Below, in pieces: positions 1 to 8,027 of a stretch of DNA of 14,827 bases. The stretch is from assembly GCA_036939755.1 (NCBI GenBank), contig JALLAZ010001191.1, positions 1 to 14,827 of the forward strand, read 5' to 3'. The position numbers and the translations under genes are program-made. The notes beneath the pieces are model-generated. The model was not told the DNA's origin. It did not search any database and saw only the letters and a list, made by a program, of their open reading frames with translations. This stretch comes from Stephanodiscus triporus. Taxonomy: Eukaryota > Bacillariophyta > Thalassiosirophyceae > Thalassiosirales > Thalassiosiraceae. The stretch's first letter is position 1, and every line of letters begins with the position of its first letter.

Positions 1-480
1 TCCTATGGCTACGTCGAACAATATTCAGGCTTCTGATGTTGATTGTTGTGTTGCTGCCGCCACCGCCGTCCTTCCCGCTACCATTGTTGCCACTATCACG
101 AGTGGACGACGGCAACGGCAACGACTGTGGTAACACTGACGACAAGTGTTAACAACATGGATGAAGATGCAACGACATTGTCCACCCTGACGTCATTGTC
201 TCAACGCCAACCACAATGACGGACGACCATCCACAGCCTTGTTCCTCCCTCCCTCCAGGAGCTCGCGATCACGTTCCCGTGCATCGCCACCGATATCACC
301 CCACCATCAATGCCGCCATACAACAGCCTTGTCAACGTTGTTGTTGTCCTGCCATTCCTCCTCTCCCATTATCATCGTCCTCCCTGAGGACAATGATCGA
401 TGCGCCCCCATGGCATACCCCATCCCTCTACCACCCATCATCCCATCCCCATCATAGTCCTCGAGGTCCAACATGATCAC
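1..480. other. Low-complexity intergenic DNA, no gene seen
   Basis: This stretch is rich in short imperfect repeats such as gttgttg, ccgccaccgcc and caacggcaacg. Later it becomes a pyrimidine-rich run of ccatc/cctcc. The open frames are short, on both strands, and made of His, Pro, Ser and Arg with no recognisable domain. I see no promoter, RNA gene or coding signal. Confidence 0.6.
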
Positions 481-1197
481 ATCCCCTGTCAACGTTCAAC
501 AAGCGATGATCTGCCACACGCTGACACAAACCTGACGCAAGCAAATGTCAAATGCCATCATGTTTGTTGATTGTGTTTCTCGTCATCACAGTGATGAGCG
601 ACGAGGGACAAAGTGCCTCACCTCAATGCATGCAAAAACGGCAAGGAGTTTCACCATGGTTTTTGTGTCCGGAGAGAGTGGGTGGCTGCCAAAATTTGCT
701 TAAATTATTTAGACCTGATTTAGACCATAATAAATTGGGTTTAAACCTGGTCTAAATATATTATAAATAAACATAGAAGTTAGACCAGAAAAAAATTTAG
801 ACCAGTCTATTTCTTGTCCATGTCCAGATCCTTTTGACAATCATCATCATATTAATTTGTATGTATGTAGAAAAGAGAAAATCCTATTTTTGCAAAAGCG
901 GTACTGATTTGAATTCGGTACCGTTGGTCGAGAGAGGAATCTATTTGGTATATTGATTCCAAATGTATCAAACATTTTGACCTTGAGAAAGAGAAAAGGT
1001 GATACTGATTCCAAAGCATAACAATATGTTCAGGCCAGATATTATTTCGACTAAATAGCCAAATTTGAAGAAAGAAAAAAAAACAAGGGGTAGGCATTAA
1101 GTATTTTAATTCTAAAGAACACCCTGGATCAATTCATAAAAAACCTTCATGTATTTAGGTTATTTATACTCAGATTACAATTGATTACGATTTCGGT
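481..1197. repeat. Dispersed direct repeat, copy 1 (long form)
   Basis: Two blocks here match a second locus at 2688-3052 in the same orientation and order. Block 1 (481-680) includes the shared string gtgatgagcgacgagggaca (gtgacgagcgacgagggaca in copy 2) and ends at ggagagagtg. Block 2 (1051-1197) runs from gccaaatttgaag through ggcattaagtattttaattc to tacgatttcggt. In copy 1 the blocks are separated by about 370 bp; in copy 2 by about 35 bp. The matching is clear by eye but diverged, so this is an old duplication or two members of a dispersed repeat family. No coding capacity is evident. Confidence 0.8.
708..803. repeat. Cluster of TTTAGACC motifs inside the copy 1 insert
   Basis: TTTAGACC occurs at 708-715, 719-726 and 796-803, and a 7-base version, TTAGACC, at 780-786. 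The reverse complement GGTCTAAA lies at 749-756 and pairs with 708-715 as a potential stem. The surroundings are AT-rich. The cluster sits wholly within sequence that copy 2 of the dispersed repeat lacks. It could be the remnant of a small non-autonomous mobile element or a set of protein-binding sites; the sequence alone does not decide. Confidence 0.5.
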
Positions 1198-2387
1198 TGG
1201 CATGTACTCTCTAAGTTGTTCAGAACATCCTGCCTGCCGCCATCATTTCTTTTAATTAGATTCACAAACACTGAATTTTGTTTTTGTGCCTGGTTTGGTC
1301 CAAAAATAAACTACGTGTGACCGTTCTGCACAAAAGGACTAGTGACTGAATTATTCCGACGGCCAACTCAATCCACAAAAAGCACCACCACAATGGCATA
1401 GCCAAACGCCAGGCCTAGCAGCATGGCTATGGTATCAACAGCCACCCGCCCCAGCAACCTCATCACGATGGGTAGTTTGATGCGGCATACAAAGGGTTTT
1501 ATTAAAATACTTGGATGGTTAAGAAAATAATTAATTTAATGAAAGCATTTATTTTATATTCTCTCCCCCCTCCCACCTTGACCGCCCCTAGAACAATCTA
1601 ATACCGCTCCCCCTGCATTCCCCGATGGTTGCACGTCCTCTACTATCCCTACTCCATTGCTTTTGCATTAATTTGGTTGGTTGTTGTGTGCAATCGTCGA
1701 TTGGTGGCCTCTTAAAGCCACAACAAATTTCGATTCATCGATTTTTATTCTCTTACTGTGACAACTGAAACAATGCGACAGCGTCCTCCCCCGTCGTCAT
1801 CGACCTGCACACCCATCTCCCCCATCAATATACGAACAATACGGCCACTTTTTTGGTTTGTTGTTGCATCCTCCCATCCAGCAGAAGTGATTTTAAACAC
1901 AATCCCCCATGCATTCCGCTCATGCACATCTCCTGTTCAATCCCCCCCCCCCACCGCCGTCACTATCATTCTGTTAGTTGTTACATCTCCCTGTCAAATG
2001 GTAGCCGCAACTTTTTTATTGGTTTGCCTTTTTGGCATCCCATCAGACAATGCCACATGCCAAATTAAAGGGAATCGCGCTTGCCCGGCGTCGCCCATAA
2101 TGTGGCAAGCATGCATGCCATGCCGGGTCAGATGGCATACAGTCACGGGCGGTGACAGAGGCCATGGAGGATGTTGCCTGTGTTAGGCAAAAATTCTGTT
2201 TTAAACAAATGGATAAAAGGGGAACACAACTCACCCCCCTTCACCAAACAAAACGAATCACGCATTCCCAGCATCGCCCATGATGTGATAAGCATGTGTG
2301 TCGTACTGGAATGGTAGAAGCATGGCGGAGTAGAAGCAGACGCATGGTGGAGTATGTTGTGCAGAGTAAAAAAGGCGCTGAGTCAAT
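1198..2387. other. Intergenic DNA, no gene seen
   Basis: There are pyrimidine-rich patches around 1560-1620 and 1920-1960 and an AT-rich patch around 1500-1560. A weak pair of related segments lies near 2084-2127 (flanked by CCCGGC and GCCGGG) and 2267-2309, sharing the pattern cgcccat-atgtg-aagcatg. Open frames are short, on both strands, and without recognisable motifs. Confidence 0.5.
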
Positions 2388-2481
2388 TAAGTGTAAAGTT
2401 TACACTTATAATTGCATCGTGGTAGGCTGGTCTGAGGGGTCTACCACTTGACACTTTCAAGTGTCAAGTTTACACTTATAA
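2388..2481. repeat. Cluster of perfect inverted repeats (hairpin-prone)
   Basis: The first palindrome (2388-2408) has 10 bp arms, TAAGTGTAAA and TTTACACTTA, around one G. The second (2446-2469) has 11 bp arms, ACTTGACACTT and AAGTGTCAAGT, around TC. The 16-mer AAGTTTACACTTATAA occurs twice, at 2396-2411 and 2466-2481, exactly 70 bp apart. Related TTAAGTGTAGAGTGTA follows near 2510-2525. This density of AAGTGT/ACACTT words suggests a terminal-inverted-repeat remnant or a binding-site cluster. No neighbouring gene is obvious. Confidence 0.75.
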
Positions 2482-2687
2482 GTAACTAGTTTAGCAGTAT
2501 TTAGCAAGATTTAAGTGTAGAGTGTATTTTGGGATTGCTCCATTGCTCCCCACAATGCATAAAATAATCCCCCCCCTGCTGCCTGCCCCCTGCCATCTGT
2601 CCCCTGCCACCGCCTCCGCTGCCAATGCTGCCCTCCGTCGTCTGCTGCCATCAGCCATTGCCGTCAGCCGCCGACACTCCCAAATGC

Positions 2688-3052
2688 ATCCCCCGTCAAT
2701 GTTCCGCAAGTGACGATTGGCCACAGCCAACGCAAACCTAATGCAAGTGAACGTCGAATGCCATAGTGTTCATTGTCATCACAGTGACGAGCGACGAGGG
2801 ACAACGTGCCTTGCGTCAATGCGCGCAAAAGCGGCAAAGAGTTTTACCATGTTTTTTTGTGTCCGGAGAGAGTGTGTGTTTGTTTTGATTTTGAGCGATT
2901 GCACTTTTGCTAAAAAGCCAAATTTGAAGAGAAAAAAACAAGGGGTAGGCATTAAGTATTTTAATTCTAAAGGACACCCTGGATCAATTCATTAAATACC
3001 TTCATGTATTCAGGTTATTTATACTCAGATTACAATTGATTACGATTTCGGT
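2688..3052. repeat. Dispersed direct repeat, copy 2 (short form)
   Basis: This is the counterpart of 481-1197, with block 1 at 2688-2874 and block 2 at about 2910-3052. The second block is very similar, including the strings caaggggtaggcattaagta and acaattgattacgatttcgg. Only about 35 bp separate the blocks, in place of the 370 bp of copy 1. The flanks beyond 3052 do not match those beyond 1197, so the right edge of the repeat is defined on both sides. A short open frame crosses block 1 but shows no domain. Confidence 0.8.
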
Positions 3053-4302
3053 AAGAGCTGCATTGATAAAAATTTAAGAAAAAATATTTCTTCAAAAATT
3101 AAAAATTTGAAGTATGGAAGTTGAAGAAAAGAGCATGCTGAGTAATAGTCATCAAAGAAATTTTCAAAAAAATCACGACATCATGTCTGTATCATGTACA
3201 CAGCTGATTTTTTTTCGGATTTGTCCGGCTAACTAAATGATCAATTCAAAACTAGCAAAATGCGCCATATTTATATTTTCCAGAGTACATGCATATGGTG
3301 TATAAAAAGTATGTATGTTGTTGCCATGCATAGGTAGAAGTTGCTTGCAAAGTATGGGGAGATGATTATAAGTCTAAGTGGGTTTTGGGGGATACCACAA
3401 AAGCGGAAACCATGATCAGTGGGCTGGTACCTAAAAAAAGGGGGGAACTATGGTACTTGTAGGGGCTATGTAGGAATTGGTACTAGGTTTTTTTTACCCC
3501 CCTTTCCCCTCCTTCTCCTCCTCTTCCTCCTCCTCATCTCTCATCATTATCTACACTCTTGTGATTATCCTCATCTTCCAGCACCACCACCACCCCCTCC
3601 TCCTTCTCTGTCCCTTCTTCTCCTACCACTACCACAGTCTACCACAGTAAAGGCCTGTTGAAAGGGGGCCTCACCATGCTAATGCCAATGCCATCCATGA
3701 TGCACATCCTCCTCCTTGTTGCCCCTCCATACCAGTCATCCTTGTCACCACCCTCTTCCTCCCCCTCTTCCTTGAATTATTTGATTGTTTTGCTGTATTG
3801 TCAACATCTGTGATTGTTGTGGCAGCATCAGCACCCATTGAGGTCCGAGGTATTTTGTGTGTTTGGTCCATCGATAAATTCTCACGATATGACAAACAAC
3901 ATGCTTCTGATCAACATAATGTCCCAACTTATCTGACGCAGACAATACCTGAGAATACAAGATCCCCTCTTCTTTGTTCACAACGGTAAATGCTTTCGCC
4001 AAACCAAAGCATCGGCGAGCTTCCTGAATTGTACGTACAGAGATGTCATCAACGATCATGTCAACGAGGATTGCCTATGGCCCCATGCCAAATGCATGAC
4101 ATGATGCACGATGCTGCAGCTCCTGTCATTGATACTGCTCAATCGAGCGAATTACATCATCACGATGGTGTATTGTCGAGGAGGAATCTGGTGACGAGCA
4201 ATAAAATCATTATCATTTTTACCAATATCAATAATCATCATCGCATCCTCTATACTTCCAACCTCAATTAATCTTGTGTGTATTATTCCTGATCTGACCC
4301 AC
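3053..4302. other. Intergenic DNA with a pyrimidine-rich tract, no convincing gene
   Basis: The first part is AT-rich. From about 3490 to 3650 the plus strand is almost pure pyrimidine (blocks such as ccttctcctcctcttcctcc), of a kind able to form triplex DNA. At 3745-4059 a minus-strand frame of 104 codons has a somewhat protein-like first half (around VRTIQEARRCFGLAKAF), preceded by a possible acceptor (CATAG). It has no recognised domain and ends in low complexity, so I do not call it a gene. Confidence 0.45.
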
Positions 4303-4870
4303 TCAAAAATTCGTGTTGAACTTCTCCACGAATCCCAAAACGCTCTTTCTGACGTCCGAGACGAGTACCCTTTGACATTCAATGCAGTCTTACACCATGA
4401 TGCTCGCTCCAATATTGTCATCCCGGGAGAGGGAGGACGGCGCACGCTTTCAAGCCAATACCTCCACCTCCAGCTCCTCCTCCATGTTCCCGGATGACAT
4501 ATTCACGCTGTGCACCTCGAGCAGCCTCAACGATCCGAACGCAACGACTTCTCCCCCCCATCGGATATCTCATACTTGACGGTCGCATGGCAGTCATATA
4601 TGTACCGCTTCTTCCCCCCGGCAATCGCCACGGACGCGTCACCCTTAACGTCCGACACTCCCTTGACCAAGGCGACACACACAGTCGAGGACAACTTGGA
4701 AACATAGGACGAGGCGGGTGCGTCAAGGAGGCACCGTTCGAGCATTTTTGTGCACCAGTCAGTGGTGTCCTTCTCCTCCCACGTCACACCTGATGCATTC
4801 CACGCACTCCGGCCCGATCCCGCCCCCCTCCGCTGACGCCACCGCCTGCGCCGTTGAACAATCTCATCAT
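4303..4870 (-). pseudogene. Aha1 N-domain-like Hsp90 co-chaperone gene, interrupted
   Basis: The minus-strand translation carries the hallmarks of the Aha1 (AHSA1) N-terminal domain, which binds Hsp90 and stimulates its ATPase in known family members. SAWNASGVTWEEKDTTDW matches the family's N-x-W-x-W-x-E start. VKGDASVAIAGGKKRYIYDC matches its GEASV...RKGK-IFFYD core, and FGSLRLLEV...EEELEVEV the next strands. The best start is ATG at 4870 (MMRLFNGAGG). Reading then slips frame at G6 (plus 4823-4828) and again at G7 (4553-4559). Each slip would be healed by one extra G. After EVEVLA, in-frame TGA and TAA occur before a family-like helix (VRKSVLGFVEKFN), and no clean GT-AG intron repairs this. 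It may be a pseudogene, or a real gene with homopolymer undercalls plus an unrecognised intron. The family call is fairly sure; gene status is not. Confidence 0.6.
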
Positions 4871-4970
4871 CTCTCATTGCACCGTCATTGGTTGGTTGTT
4901 GCGTTGTGTGGCTTCTCCCCCTCTCATCTCCCTCCACCGTTTTGATCACCACCACAACTCCCTCCACCCT

Positions 4971-5107
4971 TTCCAATGGTTGATTGTTGTTGTTGCGATC
5001 TACCCCCTTGACGTCGCGATCGGCTGCAGAACCCCCACCTTTCCAATGGTTGATTGTTGTTGTTGCGATCCGCCCCCTCGACGTCGCGATCGGCTGCAGA
5101 ACCCCTC
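4971..5107. repeat. 70 bp tandem duplication
   Basis: The unit starting ttccaatggttgattgttgt at 4971 recurs at 5041, a period of exactly 70 bp. Differences within the unit are few (tacccccttg versus cgccccctcg). Each copy contains the string gacgtcgcgatcggctgcag. The repeat lies about 100 bp upstream of the likely start of the minus-strand Aha1-like gene, in its putative 5' region. High identity implies a recent duplication. Confidence 0.9.
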
Positions 5108-5697
5108 CCATCGATGTGCTCGCTGGGTAGATGGCCGCGCATGAGCAGTGGGGTGATTGGTTTGTCGGGGGAGGCTGTGGAGGCCGGCGCAATGCGACGG
5201 CGTGTCAATGCGCTCACGGCAACACGACGGCAACAGAGGGACACTTAATTATGACGTGTCTGATGTCCCCGTCGAGGCGTGCGCTGCTTGGTATCTACGG
5301 TTGGGTATTGGCCAGCGCGACAATGTGTTGTCAAATATTCTTTTTTGCCAGTCACGCGCGTGCTCTGATGGCGGTGCTGCGACACCCCCCCCCTGCGCGA
5401 TAGAAGATAGATGATAGATGGCGTGACGTGTGGAGTCTTGGGAGGGGGATGGGCATCCTTGGTTGGGAAGGTTACCTTGCCTTGTTGCAAGGAGACGCTA
5501 CTGACTGCAAGGGAGACGGATTTGTGTCATCGTTGCAAGGGTTTTTCGTCGCTGTGGGTCAACATTCACCCAATGGAAGCGCCAAACTCCCGATTTTAGT
5601 GACGAAGTGGCACGCACAAATGATACCCCTGTGCCACTACGTCGCCGAAATCACGACGAAGCACTAACACATTGGCAAATTATATCCCACAGGGGTC
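5108..5697. other. Intergenic DNA, no convincing gene
   Basis: Several overlapping open frames exist on both strands, but none has a recognisable domain. The most protein-like is the plus frame ending at 5667 (it includes LVTKWHAQMIPLCHYVAEI), which has no ATG at its apparent beginning. Past its TAA the same frame runs on into the 13-codon repeat at 5698. It could be a decayed coding remnant. Confidence 0.35.
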
Positions 5698-5775
5698 AAT
5701 TTTGACAAAGATGGTGTTCAACAAAATTGGCAAGGCAATTTTGATGAAGATGGTGTTCAACAAAATTGGGCAAGG
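5698..5775 (+). repeat. 39 bp (13-codon) tandem repeat, two copies
   Basis: Copy 1 is about 5697-5735 and copy 2 about 5736-5775, with the shared core gatggtgttcaacaaaattg. The period, 39 bp, is a multiple of three. In the plus frame beginning at 5698 the copies read NFDKDGVQQNWQG and NFDEDGVQQNWAR, so the change between copies is conservative. That frame has a stop at 5665-5667 upstream and runs to a TAA near 5838. This may be a fragment of a repeat-containing protein, or chance. Confidence 0.7.
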
Positions 5776-5803
5776 GTGGGGGAGGGAGGGGGAGGGAGGG
5801 GGG
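5774..5803 (+). other. G-rich tract, potential G-quadruplex
   Basis: The plus strand has six runs of three or more G, separated by single T or A bases (gggtgggggagggagggggagggaggggg). This satisfies the usual four-run, short-loop quadruplex pattern many times over. It follows directly on the 39 bp tandem repeat. No gene with a start nearby is identifiable, so a regulatory role cannot be assigned. Confidence 0.7.
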
Positions 5804-6995
5804 TTTTGTTCGCCTGCGAGTCGCGTACGGAATTCTAATTAAAAAAAAACACGTGGAACTTTTTTTTGGTTCGTAAGTAAACTAGCGTAATTTTTTATGA
5901 GTCATAGTTTTTATGATTGTGTAGTATTGTATCACCAGGGTATTTAACATAATGTTAACGCTGGATGTTTTTAGTCAATCGTCAGTAGCCGAGTATAAGG
6001 CACGGTGAGGTCAATGGGATTACCTTTTGTGCTTATCACTTGAAAGAGTTAAGTTCTGTAGAATCTAATACAGATGGTCTTCTTAGAAAAAGCGAGCTCC
6101 TTTTCCTGTCGCAGAGGAGATTCTTACATGTAAGGAAATACAGTTCCGACCTATGTAGAAATAAGGTCTGGCATGTGCCAACAGAATTCCTAAAAATTTG
6201 GCTGGCCAGGGCCTCACATTTTCTTGTTAGCTTTAAAAGGGGGTTGGCTGAGCCTTCCCCAGCTCTTATTGTTTTTCCAGATTGATTCGATCCTCATCGA
6301 CAGCCAAAAGGAAGTAATCCATCGCATCACAAATTTGTTTTCACCCACCCTCCTCTCCCTGGTTAGGCTCCCGCACCAGAACTTTGGGGGATTCAAAAAA
6401 CCAACATAGCTTTTCACTTTCAAAGTTAAGTTCCGTTTTGTTATGCAAATCGGTACTACTACATTTAGTGTCTATTATGTCTAGTTCTGTAGCCCCTCCC
6501 CTTTGTGTCGCGTTCTTGTTTTGGACATCGTTAGCGTGTGCCGCAATCAAGGCGCAATGTGATTTTCCACCGACTGGAAAATTGAGCAAATTGCTAGAAT
6601 ATGGGAAAACATAATTCTAAGTTGCATCAATGTGTTAAAATTTTGCATTTGACACACCAAATGAGATGCTTCTGGGCCTAACAAATTGAGGCAGTTTTCT
6701 GTTGTTGAGTTGATTCCTTGTGCATAGTTATTTTTTTTTGGAATATTGTTTTAGTGATTTTTCTATTCCACCCCCTGCTGAAGGTTTGATCTCGAAGGCA
6801 ATGAGCATACTTTTCGCCCAGGTGCATTAGTTCGTACAATGGTCAATTGGATGGGTAGAATGTGAGATAGCTCCCCCAATTTGGAGATTGGCTGATTGAG
6901 AAGTCTACAACTAAGCATACTCTGACAATACCATACTGGATATTATGCCACATCCTAAGTCCTGCCTCCGCATTCGATTACCATCATCAGCCCAA
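5804..6995. other. Intergenic DNA, no convincing gene
   Basis: Composition is mixed to AT-rich. The frames at 6040-6285 (plus), 6384-6614 (plus) and 6341-6589 (minus) are each about 80 codons long, overlap one another, and match no family I know. No RNA gene is visible. The right end is the 3' flank of the minus-strand uL24 gene. Confidence 0.45.
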
Positions 6996-7782
6996 TCACT
7001 GCAAGATGTCATCGCCCCCCAGCTTCTGTCCCTTATCGGTCTCCAGCGTTTGCAACAATTCTTGTCTCATTCCCTCCCACTTCGAGGTTCGCCCTTCGTA
7101 TGTCACAGCCCACACGTCCGCCGCGTTCGTGGTGTCGCTGTCCTCGCTCGCGATGAGGTTATTCAACTGGGGCTTCTTCCACACCTGCGGCTTAGGAATA
7201 ATCGCCCCGCTCCGCTTCGATATGCGTACCTTCGTCCCATCCTCGAGGTAGGAATGCGTTACCTTGGTCGGGAATCCTGTGACAGGATCGACCAAATTTA
7301 CGTTGGAATAATGGATCGACCTCTCCGCCATGACGGTCTCAGCCTTCGTTCCCCTCATCGGATCGGCCGGAATTCTCCGGGGGGCCAGGTTGACGTTCTC
7401 CACGATGACGCGCATCTTCTCCCGTATGACTACCTGCACCCTCCCCTGCTTGCCACTTGTTGGCGGTGGGCGACCAGGACGGTTCGAATGGCCGGACGGA
7501 GGATGGCAACAGTGTTGGTCAACGACGGCGGGGGTGTTGGGGTCGAATGCGGCAGGCGAGGACGATCCCGGGTAAGACGCTAAATACAAATAAGGCGTGC
7601 GCGCGAAGAGCCCCTCTGATCTGCGCAACTCACAATTCGGGGTGTTTTTTGTCAATGACCTGAACGGTGTCCCCGCGTACGATGTTCCATCGTTTTGGGG
7701 GCGGCTGCTTCTGGTAGCCCTTGAGTTTGCTCCGATTCGGGCGCATGAGCATGTCCATCAGTTTTGCGCGGCCGCTGCTCAT
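6996..7782 (-). CDS. Mitochondrial large-subunit ribosomal protein uL24 (L24), two exons
   Basis: Exon 1 is 7634-7782 and exon 2 is 6996-7455. The 178 bp phase-2 intron (7456-7633) runs GTGAGT...AACAAG. Splicing gives 202 residues. The KOW RNA-binding motif is rebuilt across the junction: RWNIVRGDTVQVIDKKHPE (residues 31-49), then FGKQGRVQVVIREKMRVIV. It is followed by the L24 signature ENVN...RR, NVNLVDPVTGFPTKV and a Gly-Thr-Lys-Val-Arg-Ile-Ser strand. Residues beyond about 150 form a charged extension typical of organellar forms. In diatoms the plastid copy of rpl24 is plastid-encoded, so a nuclear gene is best read as mitochondrial. In known L24 proteins this subunit starts 50S assembly. 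The start is the first ATG after an in-frame TAA 12 bases upstream. It is divergent from the phosphatase gene, with 245 bp between starts. Confidence 0.9.
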
Positions 7783-8027
7783 TTTAATGGTGTATTAGTA
7801 GGTCGATCTTCTCCTTCCTATCGGCCGGTTCGTTCACCTCCTCGACCGCGCCTGCTCCCCAGAAGACGCCGGTGTGGTGGTGGTCTGGATGGCGTCGCTG
7901 TGTCGTCGTGGTAAGTACGTACTTACGTACGATAAGTAAATACGATAGCGCCAAATTCAAAATGTTGACCGGCGAAAGCGCGAGGAAGACGAGAGCTTGA
8001 GTTTTCCTGTGAGTATTTACGATCAGG
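7783..8027. promoter_or_regulatory. Divergent (bidirectional) promoter region
   Basis: Only 245 bp separate the start codons of the minus-strand uL24 gene and the plus-strand phosphatase gene, so this segment must hold both 5' untranslated regions and probably a shared promoter. It contains the palindrome at 7911-7926. I see no clear TATA box. The promoter role is inferred from layout only. Confidence 0.5.
7911..7926. promoter_or_regulatory. Perfect 16 bp palindrome in the divergent promoter
   Basis: GTAAGTACGTACTTAC is a perfect 16 bp palindrome, followed at once by GTACGATAAGTAAATACG, which reuses GTA and AAGTA words. It lies roughly midway between the two divergent start codons. Such symmetry suits a dimeric DNA-binding protein. 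The half-site also resembles a 5' splice donor (GTAAGT), so it could instead belong to an untranslated-exon intron. Confidence 0.5.

Noticed and set aside
2084..2309. Possible repeat pair near 2084-2127 and 2267-2309
   Set aside because: Similarity is visible but short and diverged, and the CCCGGC/GCCGGG arms are only 6 bp, so it is not listed as a separate repeat.
3745..4059. Minus-strand open frame of 104 codons with a protein-like first half and a possible upstream acceptor site
   Set aside because: No family is recognisable, a possible donor (CAGGTATTG) cuts it mid-way, and its end is low complexity. Evidence is too thin for a gene call.
4152..4445. Minus-strand 97-codon frame overlapping the 3' part of the Aha1-like gene
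   Set aside because: It overlaps the family-like helix VRKSVLGFVEKFN in another frame and has no motif of its own, so it is treated as a shadow.
4924..5244. Several minus-strand frames repeating QPIATSRG / AADRD / NNNNQPLE
   Set aside because: The apparent protein repeats are simply the 70 bp tandem duplication read in different frames. Because 70 is not a multiple of three, the frame changes between copies.
6341..6589. Minus-strand frame around VGGKSHCALIAAHANDVQ considered as a transposon or enzyme fragment
   Set aside because: No motif series of reverse transcriptase, integrase or transposase is present, and it overlaps other frames of equal length.
6945..7583. Long plus-strand frame (212 codons) over the uL24 gene
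   Set aside because: It is antisense to exon 2 of uL24, which has clear KOW and L24 motifs. The plus frame has none.
7480..7655. Continuous minus-strand reading through the uL24 intron, giving a different N-terminus
   Set aside because: It would lack the first half of the KOW motif. Splicing GTGAGT to AACAAG restores the complete family sequence with an upstream ATG.
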